Positions 36,633 to 50,017 of a DNA stretch of 64,000 bases are shown in pieces. The notes beneath the pieces were generated by a model. The model did not search any database, was not told the DNA's origin, and saw nothing but the letters and a program-made list of their open reading frames with translations. The position numbers and the translations under genes were made by a program. This stretch comes from Megalopta genalis (Eukaryota > Arthropoda > Insecta > Hymenoptera > Halictidae): NCBI RefSeq assembly GCF_051020955.1, contig NW_027476154.1, forward strand, positions 558,001-622,000, in the 5' to 3' direction. Numbering within the stretch: position 1 is the stretch's first letter; each line of letters begins with the position of its first letter.

Positions 36633-38618
36633 TTAGTTCTTTATTTTCTTGGCTACAACAGTGAAGTCACGATGCTCCTTCCCTATTCTCTTGCGGAACG
36701 ATACGTCACTATAACGAAAGCCCCTGTAATTAATCCTTTCCAAGACCTTTAAGCGGCACCTCCTCGCGATGATCTGCGCGTAATTGGAAGTCATGATTGC
36801 AGTCACTAACTTCGGTATGCTCAGAAAATTATGGATCACGCTATTAATTCCAGTGTCAGATATCGGTACTTTCACTTGCTGTCCATTATTCAGCGCATTG
36901 GCAACCTCCACGGACACGGACACTAAGCCCTCGCCAATTTTTCGCTGCTGCATCTCCGGCAGCGTAGCCAGGAACATCAACTCCATAATACAATCAATAT
37001 TATAATATTTGAATAAATTTATCTTGCTGTGTATAGCAATCAGAAAATCTACGTAGCCCCTGGCCCGGTGATGTACGCAATTATCCTTGAATCTTTCAAG
37101 CCAACTCTTTTGGCAAGGTCGCCAGAGGACCGGGCGATGTCGACGAAACGGTGGGCGCCCACACGGACGTCGCGGGTTAGTTACAGGATCTCTCGGCATC
37201 GGATGATCTCTCAATATCTTAATTTTATTGAGAACAACACCAACAACTTCCCCAGTCTTGACGTCGACTGCAACAATGCTGACACCGTCTTTAGCAATTT
37301 CCACACAGAGCTCCTCGAGCGCTCTGACGCTACAAGGCGCCGATATCAGATTTACGGCTTTGCAGATGCTCTCGTTGGGGAAAAAGCTTTTCCTTATTAC
37401 TTGTAATGCTCCCTCCAAAGTATCCTCCGTCAGAGACTCGAACTCGATTTCTCCACCTTCTATGGAGCCCCACTCAATGCAGGATTCAGTATTAGTTCTG
37501 GAACTGAACGAAAAGAAACAATTAATTAGTATGCACGTAATATTAAACGGTATATTAAACGACGGAAGCTTTAATCGAATCAAGTTTCCAGAAACGTTTG
37601 GTGATACAGTAATGTCTTCCTAACTGAAGCTCGGATTACGCACAGAAATGGACAATCTGGGAAGAGGAGACACGATTACTCGAGCCTCGCGGCTCGTTTT
37701 TATAGTTATCGGTGAATCGACAACTTTGTAGACGACTCGTTTTTATAAGCGAATAGATTGGAAATATCTATACGCCAGGATTAAACACATTTTTCCGTTC
37801 CGAAAAACTTGCAATTTCTCGATCCATCCGTTTCGAATGGTACGATGTTTCAATGCGCATACTTCTAAATTCATAATTTCGAAATTATCTGGTTTCTGTA
37901 GTTTCTGATTTTTAAGATTCCAATTCCAATTCAAATCAAATTGACGGTTTTTAAATTCTCTGATTTATAAATTTACAATTTCGAAGTCAGCTGATTTCTA
38001 TATGATCAAATTTTTAAGATTTCAATTTCTAAATTCTTTGATTTATAAATTCACGATTTTTCAGTTTTCTGAAATTTTAATTGTTATCAACTGGTTTCTA
38101 AATGTTCTAGTTCTTACCGTTTCAATTTCTGAATTGTTTGATTTCTGCATTTACGCTTTTTAAGATTTCCGACTCTTAAATTTACAAATTTTTAAATCAT
38201 CTGCTTCCCAAATTTTCTAAATCTTATCATTTTAATTTCTAAATTCTTTGATTTACAAATTCACGATTTTTAAGTTCTCCGATTTCTATATATATAAATG
38301 TACATTTTTTAAATTATCTAGTATTTAAATTTTCTAATTTTCAAGATTTCAATTTACAAATTTGAATAATCGTATCTCCTCTTCCCAACTAGTCCATCTT
38401 CGTGCACTATCCGAGCGTCAATTAGGGAGAATTCTCCGTATCCGGCCAAAATAGAGGTTGACTCATATCTCGATGAAAAATATATTTTATTTATAAATAT
38501 TTAAATTCGTAAAAATAAATTGTCTTTCTTATACCCGACACACGGAAAACATTAGTCAAAACAAGTGACTGAAGAATGTTCGCGGAAGAATATAGCAAAA
38601 ATGTACGTACCATTCCAT
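36633..38618 (-). CDS. GNAT acetyltransferase, arylalkylamine N-acetyltransferase-like, copy 2 (right arm)
   Basis: Exon 1 coding bases are 38611-38618 (ATGGAATG), the intron is 37504-38610, and exon 2 is 36633-37503. The 292-residue product is the same as that of copy 1 across the whole translated exon 2, including the acetyl-CoA loop R-x-x-G-x-G in the segment QQRKIGEGL and the motif B segment SNYAQIIARRC. Promoter, intron element and downstream minisatellite are all conserved in mirror image, so both copies look equally able to be expressed. Just downstream (36365-36536), the minisatellite carries the truncated LINE that the left copy lacks. The substrate is unknown; the family acetylates arylalkylamines or related amines. 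If the palindrome proves to be an assembly artefact, this and copy 1 are alleles of one gene. Confidence 0.85.
37607..38438 (-). mobile_element. Intron inverted-repeat element (right arm)
   Basis: Mirror of 6593-7424 with TA flanks. It starts on the plus strand as CAGTAATGTCTTCCTAACTG and ends GGGAGAATTCTCC. Confidence 0.75.
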
Positions 38619-38715
38619 TTTAGTTCACTAAGAAATTCTCACTATACTTCACTGGGAAAATTAACTGAGAAAATTCGCCGAGGTCTTCGCACTGATCACT
38701 GCTGCACTGATCACA

Positions 38716-38773
38716 GAATGAGTGTTTCCGTTGACATCGGCAGGGTATTTATACTGTCCTTGCTAAAGGACAG
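38716..38773 (-). promoter_or_regulatory. Core promoter of the right-arm GNAT gene
   Basis: Minus-strand palindrome CTGTCCTT-TAGC-AAGGACAG at 38754-38773, TATAAATA at 38746-38753 and a TCATTC initiator at 38716-38721. Identical to copy 1. Confidence 0.75.
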
Positions 38774-39117
38774 AACGTCCTAATCAGCAAAGACGAACAA
38801 TGACAAAAGGATACTACCCGAAAAAAAATGCGCCAGGTATGAAAACGTCTCCCGTGGAAAATCATTAGCCACCGCGGCCGGCTATCAGGTAAGCACGTGT
38901 ACCTGCGATGACCGGTCGTGTCATACGGATTTTACAAGGATCGGTTCGTTCGGTTAAATTAAAAGAAAAAGAACAGCGGCGGATTAGGCCGAGCTAGTGG
39001 AAATGAGTCAATTGAAGGAACCATCGTAAACAGGCTCGCACCGAGCCTTGATGAAAATTATGATTTGCAAGGGAAAGCAGAACCTACGGGGACTAATTAG
39101 GGCCTGGTTATTTACAG

Positions 39118-39399
39118 TACCTTTGTTATTGGATATATTTACAGGGTGAAGTTATCGAAAACATGTTCCTACAAAAGTTGTTTAGCATGAAAGGGGGCAT
39201 TCGATGGTATGAAGAATTTTCCTGCAGGTATAGTGATGCGGGAGATATCCAAGTGGAATTAATGTTTTCAAATGTCATCTTTGTATAGCGATGCCGAGAG
39301 ATCTGTTACATACGAAAAATATAAGGATATGAAACAGTTATTACATTATGTAACGCCTGTGCATCATGACTATTTCAAAACACCGCCACATAAAGAGAG
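39118..39399 (-). mobile_element. Arm-specific 282-bp insertion (right arm)
   Basis: Mirror of 5632-5913. It is absent at the matching point of the third copy, near 50418. Confidence 0.5.
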
Positions 39400-39980
39400 T
39401 AAATAAATAATAACAATATCTTATTTTAAGTTTAACAATATATAAATATATTTAACGTTCAAAATAAGAAACGAGACTCCTATTTTATTTATTGTAATTA
39501 TTAATAAACAAAATTATATGGATTAATAGAAAATATATTTCGAATGATATTTAAAATTTCATAATTGAAATTAAATGATTATTACAATTGACTAATTATG
39601 AAAATGATGTAAGTCCATTTAAAGCCAGCAAACATGTATTACTTTGGTTAAATTACATATTGATAAATTAGTAGTATTTTATTTTTTTATACATAATATA
39701 ACAGCTGTCTGTTGAAACGAACAACGTGATATTATTTCATGTAGTAAAATGATATAAATGCAATGCATATGCGACAAATGAACGCAAGTCGCTAGCTGAA
39801 ATCTACACATGCATTCGACTGTGCACTAGCAAAAGTCCAGAAAAGCTGTTATTGAAATTAATTTCTCAATGCCATAAATAAAGTTTTTATTTTCAAATAA
39901 AACTTTTTTTAATAATCGCTCTATTTGTCATAGCGTGTCATAGCGTATTAGGGATTTCAATTTTGTATCGCGCCTCGGGC

Positions 39981-40145
39981 ACCAGTACGCATTAATCCGC
40001 CAATGCTTGGGAGGGCTCTTTATTTCGCCCTTGCTGAAGAACAGAGAACTCGTATTCGTCAAGGACGAACAATGCCGGCGAAAAAGATGCCGGGCGTGAA
40101 AATGCCTCGCGAATACAACCCTTGGTCGCCGAGACCGGCCATCAG
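39981..40145 (-). promoter_or_regulatory. Diverged GNAT promoter duplicate (right arm)
   Basis: Mirror of 4886-5050. It carries the degraded palindrome and a lost TATA box. Confidence 0.5.
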
Positions 40146-41374
40146 CTATATGTATACAGTGAGTCCCACTGACATTCGAACACTTCTCAAGGCGCAATTT
40201 TAACTTTTTTAAAATTAGAGTAGACGATTTGAATTTTTTTTTAGATCATAGAGGGACCTGTATAATAGACAATGTTACAATTTTGCTATTACATGCTTGG
40301 AATGACAAAACAAAGTAAAAGTCTCTCGTTGTTTAACTTTCTTATCTGAGGAAGCTATTTTTGATCACTTTTAGGCTAATTTTGCCGATTTTGCCGATTT
40401 TTCGAACTTCGAGATATTTAACTAATGAATGTTTAATAAAATATTTATAAATAATTTCAATATATATCATTAGTTAATTATATTTATTAATAATGATAAA
40501 ATCTATAAATTTCGAATACTTCTTTTGAAATATGAAGGTTAATTATTTAAAAATAAAAAAGGATGTTTATATTATGAAATCTAACGAAAATGTAAAAAAT
40601 GCGTCTTGTTGATCTCGGTAAGTTATACGCATGCTGAAAATTTCATTGAAATCGTTTAACGCAATGGTAAGTTACAAACGTTAAAAGATTGTAAAAATTG
40701 CAAATTTCTCACACTTCTTGATAAAAAGTGCGATTTTTGCGATCATTAATTATTTACAGCTCGTACGAAGGTCAACCTATTTCAGTGAAATTTTTAGAAT
40801 GTACATAACTTATCGTTATCTAAATAATAAATGTATAATTATAATTATTAATATTATACAAATAATAAATTAAATTTTTTAAAATAAAAAAAACACCATT
40901 TTCAAAATAAACCAATGAGAAACGATTAAGATTTCCGAATGATTCAATTTGTATTGCGCTTGTCCTCCCGATGATGAATTGTAGACAATATCGATCTATC
41001 CGTGCGAAGCAGTATTTTCGTGAAAACGTTACTCTCCCTTATACATTTTAGTATTTTACAGTATTATATATCGTCCGCATCTGTTCACCAAAAGTCGAGT
41101 CGCAGGCGAGTTTTCGTCGAGTCCCTCATTTCAAGAAATATATTTCGCTACCAATATTTTAGGGCATCGTTGGTCAGAATTAAAATTTTTCGTTGAAGAT
41201 TGTCTCAATTTTTGTTTCATTATCAATTAATTAATAATTGATGATTATTTCATTGGAAATTCCATAGAAATCTTTAGAATACAAATTTTATTTTACATAT
41301 AAATAAATATAAATTTGAAATGATTATGTCTAAAAATATAGCAGCAATTTTCTTTCAAAAAGAATGCTTTCGTT

Positions 41375-41513
41375 GCCTCGCGGCTCGTTTTTATAGTTGG
41401 TGGCAATCGTTAACTATAAAAACGAACCGCAAAGCTCGAATAATTGTATCTCCTCTTCCCAAATTGTCCATTTTTGTTTCTAAGGCTGAGCATCAATTAG
41501 GGAGAATTTACTG
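41375..41513 (-). mobile_element. Truncated hairpin MITE (right arm)
   Basis: Mirror of 3518-3656. The intact end, GGAGAATTTACTG, is followed by TA. Confidence 0.7.
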
Positions 41514-43125
41514 TACACATAACAATTCCATACTTGATATATAAGGAAATTCATTTATTTAATAATAAGAAAGCTATGTATTTAATGTATCAAGAATGAA
41601 AAAAATAATTGAAATAATTTTTAATTATTTATTTAATATTTTCGGGGTTATTATTATTAAAATTGTATAATTGGTATAACTGCGGAATCGAATGATGCGT
41701 GAGCAGTGAAAATCAATGTATTCGATGATCGGATGATGAATGAGAAGTGAGAGGCGATTGAAATTGTTATTTACATATATAGAATTTTGAGCGTGAAATT
41801 AGCGTAAATATTCGCGTGTATATTTTAATCTTTTGTATAACCATTGACAATATAAATTTATGAAATTTGATTATCAACAGTATACAACAATTCTGAAATT
41901 TCTTCGACATTTTGTTTTTATTGAAAATTCCTTAATAACATATTATTTAATATCATCGAAATTGAAATTGCTGTCAATTTTCGCATTAGCATTGCTGAAA
42001 TTAACATTCGTATTAATTACTATAAAATTAACACATAAGCTATGTAGTCCGGCTAGAATTTACTATTGTTATAATTTATAGTATTTACTATTATAAATCG
42101 ATAAAATATGATTATCAACAATATTGAACAATTATAATTAACAACACCGAAAGTTTTTCGACGGCTCGATTTTTATTTCGAACATCATGAATTTCACTGG
42201 TAAATCGATATATGTATAGCTGTGTAAACAGAATTCGTGCACAATCTGAGCGTCAATTAGGGTGGATTTACTGCACCGTACGGTAAATTGCACGGGAGAC
42301 CGAGCGGCCGGGCACGGTCATTAGCCAAGAAAACGTAGATTGTTGCGTACATTGTTTTCTTGTTCATTTACAAGAATGCGTACAGTCCGCGGACCTTCCA
42401 GCGGATTGGGCAGAGGAAACGTTCACCCCTTAAGGTACCGTTACGGCCATTCACGATCGAAGAGAATACAAATAAGAATTTCTTGGTTAATCTCCCCCAC
42501 CATTATTCACCCGTAATCAATAGACTAGAATGCCGTGCTGATGATGGGCAGAACATTGTCCGATGGGGGAGGGGGCAAGCAGAAATTAAAATCAGAAATT
42601 CTAGCATACCCAAATACGTGACATGAACGGTCGGTTCTTAGGACCGGTTGTAAAATTATAAGGACTTTCAAGGGGCCAGACCCAGGATCTCGACTTTGAT
42701 ACTTTTACGACCGGTCCTCGAGTTTATGGCACGCATTATATTATTATATATATATTTAATGATAAAAGTTCTTTCTTTTTCACTTAAAAATCGATGTAAA
42801 TATCGACATTAAGATGCGATCCTTTGCGATCATCGAGAACGAATCTTTAACCCAGGCACGGTTGTTCTAGTCGACGACTTTTCGAATTGTATTGTAAAAG
42901 TGTTTACATACCTCACTGATTAATATCTATACGATGGAACTTGAAAAATCGATGATTATATCGAGAAATAACGAATAGTATAAACAAATAGTTTTGTTGA
43001 ATAGCATGTACAAAGCATCGAATCTGATCATCGATATCTTATAATATTCGTTTTAAAACATTGTTCGTATCACCTATATTTTTTAGATATTTCCACGTTT
43101 CCATATACATTCATAGTACATTGTA

Positions 43126-43340
43126 TATTAAATTCTTCCCAATTTTCTTTCGGCTTCTAAAGAAAAATGGGCAATTTGGAAATAGGAGATACGGTTATTC
43201 GAGCCTTGCAGCTCCTTTTTATAGATACCGATTGTCAGCAACTATAAAAACCAGTTCCAAGGCTCGATTAATCGTATCTTCTCTTCCCAAATTATCCATT
43301 TTTGTTTCTAAGCTGAGCATCAATTAGGGAGAATTTACTG
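43126..43340 (-). mobile_element. Complete hairpin MITE (right arm)
   Basis: Mirror of 1690-1904, ending GGGAGAATTTACTG before TA. Confidence 0.75.
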
Positions 43341-45267
43341 TACACATAACAATTCCATACCTGATATATAAGGAAATTCATTTATTTAATAATAAGAAAG
43401 CTATGTATTGAGTGTGTTAAGAATGAAAAAAATAATTGAAATAATTTTTAATTATTTATTTAATATTTTCGGGATTATTTTTATTAAAATTGTATAATTA
43501 GTATAAATGCGGAAACGAATGATGCGTGATCAATGTATTCAATGATCGGATGATGAATGAGAAGTGAGAGGCGATTGAGATTGTTATTTACATATGTCGA
43601 GAATTTTGTGCGTAAAATTAGCGTAAATATTCGCTTGTATATTTCAAGTTTTTGTATAATCAATTGACAAAATAAATTGATGAAATTTGATTATCAACAG
43701 TATTGAACAACTCTGAAAATTCTTCGACATTTTGCTTTTATTGAAAATTCCTTAATAACATATAATTTAATATTATTTTTTTTAAAACATATAAAAAAAT
43801 AAGGTAACATCTACATATCGCAATTAAAAAAGGGCTGTTCCGCTCTAAAAGAAAATAGGAAAAGGGGATAAAGAGTTCACGTTTTATTATACACATTATT
43901 TTAATATCTGATAAATTTGATGAATATACAAGAAAATAGAATAACATCAGGATGTCGTTGTTAAAGGGGCAGTTTCACAGTGCAGAAAATAAAAAGGAGA
44001 ATATTTTGTCCAGGAGCAATTAAAATTATGAAATAAAATTGTCCGACATTCGTACCGGCGATTCTTGTCAACCAGCGCTAAAAATCATCGAAAAATCGTA
44101 AATTATCCGTCGCGACGCGTGCTCTTATTATCCGTTTTATTATCCGTCGACGACAAGCCAGAACTAGCGTAATCGTCTAACTCCTGCGAAATTTGCCCTA
44201 ATCGCTATCATCTGAAGCTCTAGTGACTCCGTGTCATTGTTACAAGTGCGCCAACGATATTTCACCAAGTTCTAATTTGCTGGATCAACCGAAACTTGCT
44301 GGACCAATTGAATTTCGGCGGCTGGGGGTCGCGCGAACATGATAATCACATTTCCGATTCGGCGCGAATATTTTTGGCTCTGTGCACTGCCGGCACTACA
44401 CCATAAATCGCACGAAACGAAAAATGGTTCGATGGAACTCGAGCGATAAGCGAAAATGGAACATTGTTGGTCGTTTTTCAAATTCGCGTGCTTCTAATAT
44501 GTTCGAAACGTTTCTCCGGCGTACGAAATCACCGTGATTCTGTGAAACGAAGTATTCCCTTTCCAACGAGTCCAAGAACATTGATCTGCGATATTTTGTT
44601 GCCAATTCATGGCAGTTTTGAAAAAAAGTGTCCAAGGTTAGTGTGATTTCTGAGGTCGTGGAATTCTAGGCGAACATTTTTTAGGGTGGTGTGCTTCGAC
44701 TCATTTTAAAAGTCCAAGTTTCCAGTTTCGTAGCATCTTAATTCTTCTGTTTAATAAATTTTATTTCGTTAATACCCTGCACTGTAAATACAAATGTTTC
44801 CGTCTTGTCGATTTCTCATATTCGCATACGTCTGAGTGGTTCAAAAAATTGTTTAGTTCACAATTATTTTAACGAACGAAGTCTCCCCTTTCGAATGAGC
44901 CCGAAAATATTGATCTATGATTTTTGTTTGCCATCGTATAGCACCTTGGATTCTCTTCCGAATGAAATCCTGAAATTCAAAATATCGTAACTTTGTTAAC
45001 AAAAAAAACTATAAAATGGTGTCCTTAGATACATTTCAAAGGGTGAAATCTTAGCTTTCGCGCCGTTTGGATTATTCAGTATTAGTGCCTTTGTATCTTT
45101 AAGACCCCCCATTCTAAGTAGAGATGGTAATTTTTTGGTTATTTTCAAATTCACATTTCTCTCATAATTTAAACTTTTCATAGCGATTGAAATGACTATG
45201 ATCTGATAGAATGAAGTCTCCTCTTTCCATTGGGACCAAAAACAGTGATCTACTAGCTTTCCTTGCC

Positions 45268-45365
45268 ATTTTCTGCCATTTTACACCATTTTATGCTACT
45301 TTATCCCATTTTATGCAATTTTAGGCAATTTTATGCTATTTTATACCATTTGATGCCATTTTCTG
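45268..45365 (+). repeat. Minisatellite, unit about CCATTTTATGC (10-11 bp)
   Basis: About nine degenerate units of CCATTTTATGC or CAATTTTAGG type run in tandem. Confidence 0.85.
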
Positions 45366-45894
45366 TGTACGGAAATTATTCAAAATTCAAGCAATGGATT
45401 TTCAAAAACATGTAATTCGCTATCCTCTCTACAATGATTGCAACTCTGTTACATAACGAATGTATTAGAGGCTGAGCAAAGCCGCTAATAGGATTCACGT
45501 CTGCATGCAATTCTGTTAAAGGGGTTTAATTGATTATTTTAGTTGCAGTCTGTTAATATCCGTTTTAACACGAGACCGCAAGCTTCTGTTAATCCACTAG
45601 ATCGCGACGCGGATCGGAAATTACAGTGAGAACGCAGCAGTCAATCGGATGTGTGCACCACTTTGATTATTCCTCTATTGTAACTACATATCCGTATTTA
45701 CAAACTTCCCTTTTTATTTATCATCGTATTATATTCATAAAATTCTGAACATTTCTTTATCGTTGCGTCAATATTTATTTTTAAAGAAATTGAAAACATA
45801 CTGCAAAATTTGTTATCAATGAAGCAGACTGAGAATTTATTAATTGCTCAAGAATTTGTATACATTTGTCTACGACAAATGATACAAATTATTA

Positions 45895-46012
45895 ACATTA
45901 TATTTACAATGAATTATGAACAATTTTATTACAGCAACAATTGTTGACAATATATTTACAATGAATTACGAACAATTTTATCACAACAACAATTGTTAAC
46001 AAGCCACAATTA
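45895..46012 (+). repeat. Tandem duplication, unit about 57 bp
   Basis: Two adjacent copies begin ATATTTACAATGAATTA and contain ACAATTTTAT and AACAATTGTT, with a few differences. Confidence 0.85.
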
Positions 46013-46789
46013 TTAATAGCGAGAACTTTGTATAATTATGATATTTGCATATTTTGAAAGCGTACGTTGCTAAACAGTAATTGTCGATTTTGGGTTAGCT
46101 TTCGTCACAGAGCATTTATTAGGCGATAAAGTCGTTCCAAATCCTGTTCTTTTAATAATAATCTACGAAAAGTAAGATCAATTGTTAATAATGGCAATAG
46201 AATTTTATAAATTTATGACGAAACATCATTATTCAAATGCAAAATGGTGGAATCATCGGAAGCCAAATTCGGTCATATTATAGAGTATTGTATTTGTATG
46301 TCGCGATCGACGTAGACAATTTGTATTTAACACAACCAAGCTGTGGATAATAACACAAGATAATAACAATAGCTAATAACGAAAAGAAAAGTGCTAATCG
46401 TGCGAACCGTTCGGTTTCCCTTTGGAGCGGCTTCGCGGATTGAATCCATTGAATCTAAATCGTCTAAACAAACTGCAGTCAACCGAATTGTTACTGCTAA
46501 TCAAATCGGACGCACCAAAACCGCCGTCGCGCCGGTGTAAATGAAATTCAACGTGGCAGGCGAATTGGATTGGAATTATACGTTTCTAATTCCGCGTGTA
46601 CGCGGGACATTACCAAGGTTCGATTAACCGCTGGCTAGTTCGAACGTGAAAACGACAAACCTCCGGACAGTGTTAATAACGGCGTCGTTTAAACCACTCT
46701 ACAATAATCCATAGATCGCCGATTGGAATACAAACTGTTCCGAAATAACAATCAAGATATCGCATTTCAAAAATCGAAACATTTAGGTA

Positions 46790-47290
46790 CCATAATCTGA
46801 AAAATTAAAAATTACAAATTCGAAAATCGAAGAATTTAGAAATCGGAATCTCAAAAATTAAAACATTTAGGAATCAGATGACTTCAAAATTCTAAATTTA
46901 AAAATCAAATGACATAAAAATCGTGAATTTAAAAATCAAAGAATTTATAAATTGCAATCTTAAAAATCAAATAACATAAAAATCGAAGAATTTATAAATT
47001 GAAATCTTAAAAATCAGGAAATTTAGAAACCAAATGATTTCAAAGTTCTTAATTTAGATATCAGAAGACTTAAAAATCGTGAATTTATAAATCGGACAAT
47101 TCAGAAATTGAAATCTTAAAAATCGGAAACTACAGAAACCAGATAATTTCGAAATTGTGAATTTAGAAGTATGCGCATTGAAACATCGTACCTTTCAAAA
47201 CGGCTGGATCGAGAAACTGCAAGTTTCTCGGAAAGGAAGAATGTGTTTAATCCCGGCGTATAAATATTTCCAATTTGTTTCTACGGCGGC
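46790..47290 (+). repeat. Extra copy of the GNAT intron repeat, inverted relative to the third copy
   Basis: The degenerate AATTTAGAAATCNGA array and the adjoining unique piece (AGTATGCGCATTGAAACATC) are found here in plus orientation. The nearby third copy has them on the minus strand at 49229-49650. No exon or promoter accompanies it. Confidence 0.7.
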
Positions 47291-47682
47291 ATCGTTCCGC
47301 TGATATTTCACAGAAAAAGATGTTGGTTCCGAAGGAACGGACGCGACTTATTCATCACGACCATGAATAATAATCAGAAAAGAATAACTGCGATTCCGTG
47401 CGAACTTTATGAATTCCGGAATTCTCGGCGATTTGCTTTATTTATTTTACGTCGGCGTTGCGCCGCAACAATGCAAATGTTGATGCAAATGCGCGAGTGC
47501 CTGATCTCCGTTCCTTCATGAAGTGGCTTAAACGACGAGTAACCAGGCAGAAAAGTATAAATTTCATTGTTTTATTTCTACACTTTTCATTGATAAGTCG
47601 ATTGATAAATCGACGAGATTCCAATAGCAATGCATAGCGAATATATTTTGGTCAATTGGTGTTATTTTAATCATTTCGATGA

Positions 47683-48003
47683 TAATTCTAAAGATAATAA
47701 TTTGAAGGATAATAATTTCAAGGATAATAATTTCAAGGATAATAATTTCAAGGATAATAATTTCGAGATCTATATTTCCAAAGATAACAATTTCGGAGAT
47801 AACACTTTATAGAATAACAATTTCAAAGATAATAATTTCTAGGATAACAATTTCAAAGATAATTATTTCTAGGATCACTTCGAAGATAATAATTTCGAAG
47901 ATAATAATGTCGAAGATGATCACAATGTCGAAGATAACAATTTCGAAGATGATAAGTTCAAAATTAATAATTCCAAAGATAATTTCGAGGATAATAATTC
48001 ACA
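47683..48003 (-). repeat. 15-bp minisatellite (third copy)
   Basis: Tandem units such as AAGGATAATAATTTC follow the same 15-bp period as the arms. It has no LINE insertion. Confidence 0.88.
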
Positions 48004-48092
48004 ACTTCGGTCAAAATTATATTATCGTAATCGTGCTAAACACACGTAAATACTAAATAAAATATAATTTTCTTGATATCGCGATATCTTCT

Positions 48093-49896
48093 TTAAGAAT
48101 CGTACAAGTTCTTTATTTTCTTGACTACTACAGTGAAGTCACGATGCTCATCCCCGATTCTCTCGCGGAACGGTACGTTATCCCAGCCAAAGTTCCTGTA
48201 ATTGATCCTTTTAAAGACCTTAAAGCGGCACCTCCTCGCGATGATCTGCGCGTAATTGCAAGTCATGACGGCAGTCACTAACTTCGGTACGCCCAGGTAA
48301 TGACGGATTATACTATCACCTCCAGTATCGGCTAATGGTACTTTCACATCTTCTCCACTACCCAGCGCATTGGCAACATCCACGGACAAGCACACTAAGC
48401 TCTCGCCAATATTTTGCTGCTGCATCTCCGGCAGCGTAGCCAGGAACATACACTCCATAATACAATCAACATCATAATATTCGAATAAATTTATCTGGTC
48501 GTTTATAGCAATCATCAAATCTAGGTAGGCATTGGCCGTGTGATGTTCACAATCTTCTCTGAAGCTCTCAAGCCAAGTCATTTCAGGAGGATGCCTGATG
48601 ATCGGGGGAAGTCGATCGTACGGTGGTTGCCCCCACAACCACCGCGGGTCAATTTCATCTCTTTTTATTTTCTTAATTTTATTGAGAACGACACCAACAA
48701 CTTTCTGAGTCTTGACTTCGATTGCGACAAGGCTGACACCGTCTCTAGTAACTGCCAAACACACCTCCTCGAGCGCTTTGACGCTACAAGGATCCGATAA
48801 CAGATTTATGCCTTTGCAGATGCTCTCGTTGGGGAAAAAGCTTTTCCTTATTACTTCTAATGCTCCCTCCAAAGTATTCTCCGTCAGAGACTCGAACTCG
48901 ATTTCTCCACCATTTATGGAGCCCCACTGAATGCAGGATTCAGTTGTAGTTCTGGAACTGAACGAAAAGAAACAATTAATTAGTATGCACGTATCTTGCA
49001 GCTTCTGATGGCGTGTGGTATAGTAATATTAAACGGTATATTAAACGACGGAAGCTTTAATCGAATCAATTTTGCAGAAACGTTTGGAGATACAGTAATG
49101 TCTCCCTAACTGACGCTCGGATTACGCACAGAAATGGACAATCTGGGAAGAGGAGACACGATTACTCGAGCCTCGCTGCTCGTTTTTATAGTTATCGGTG
49201 AATCGACAACTTTGTAGACGACTCGTTTTTATAAGCGAATAAATTGGAAATATTTATACGCCAGGATTAAACACACTTTTCCGTTCCGAGAAACTTGCAA
49301 TTTCTCGATCCAACCGTTTCGAATGGCACGATGTTTCAATGCGCATACTTCTAAATTCATAATTTCGAAATTATCTGGTTTCTGTACTTTCTGATTTTTA
49401 AGATTCCAATTTCTGAATCGTCCGATTTTCAAATTGACGGTTTTTAAATTCTCTGATTTATAAATTTACAATTTCGAAGTTAGCTGATTTCTATATGATC
49501 TAATTTTTAAGATTTCAATCTCTAAATTCTTTGATTTACAAATTCGCGATTTTTAAGTTCTCCGATTTCTAAATGTACATTTTTTAAATTATCAAGTATT
49601 TAAATGTTCTAATTTTCAAGATTTCAATTTACAAAAATTTGAATAATCGTATCTCCTCTTCCCGACTTGTCCATCTTCGTGCACTATCCGAGCATCAATT
49701 AGGGAGAATTCTCCGTATCCGGCCAAACTAGAGGTTGATTCGTGTCTCGATGAAAAATATATTTTATTTATAAATATGTAAATTCGTAAAAATAAATTGT
49801 TCTTTCTTATACCCGACACACGGAAAACATTAGTCAAAACAAGTGACTGAAGAATGTTCGCGGAAAAATATAGCAAAAATGTACGTACCATGCCAT
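48093..49896 (-). CDS. GNAT acetyltransferase, arylalkylamine N-acetyltransferase-like, copy 3
   Basis: Exon 1 coding bases are 49889-49896 (ATGGCATG), the intron is 48958-49888, and exon 2 is 48093-48957. Splicing is in frame and gives 290 residues. Motif A is MFLATLPEMQQQNIGESLV with the acetyl-CoA loop Q184-x-x-G187-x-S189. The last position is Ser, where the family usually has Gly or Ala and the arm copies have Gly. Motif B SNYAQIIARRC is kept as CNYAQIIARRC. Compared with the arm copies it lacks about six codons after KIK, differs heavily in the following 28 codons while staying in frame, and has four extra residues (LYDS) at the C-terminus. The frame is intact, and promoter and splice sites are conserved, so it is probably an active paralogue with shifted properties. 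Substrate unknown. Confidence 0.83.
49093..49715 (-). mobile_element. Intron inverted-repeat element (third copy), 623 bp
   Basis: Same ends and TA flanks (49091-49092, 49716-49717) as the arm elements, but about 200 bp shorter because the internal tandem array is shorter. Confidence 0.73.
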
Positions 49897-50017
49897 TTTA
49901 GTTCACTAAGAAATTGTCACTATGCTTCACTGGGAAAATTAACTGAGAAAATTCGCCGAAGTCTTCGCACTGATCACTGCTGTTTGCTGATTGCTGATTG
50001 TTGCTGCACTGATCACA

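Larger units (their letters stand above)
22697..45031 (-). repeat. Right arm of the giant inverted repeat
   Basis: This is the mirror of 1-21210. It is longer because a 1099-bp LINE fragment plus a 14-15 bp target duplication was inserted at 35266-36364. It contains inverted copies of the GNAT gene, the Tc1-like element, both solo LTRs, the hairpin MITEs and the satellites. The sequence matching base 1 of the window lies at about 45031. Beyond that, I cannot tell whether the palindrome continues, because its partner would lie before the window. Confidence 0.95.
45032..46789. other. Gap between palindrome and third copy: repeats, no recognised gene
   Basis: Apart from the tandem repeats listed separately, the sequence is AT-rich with short frames only. 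A further GATCAAT-type repeat unit lies near 45180-45270. A GC-richer patch lies near 46430-46680 without a recognisable product. Confidence 0.6.
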
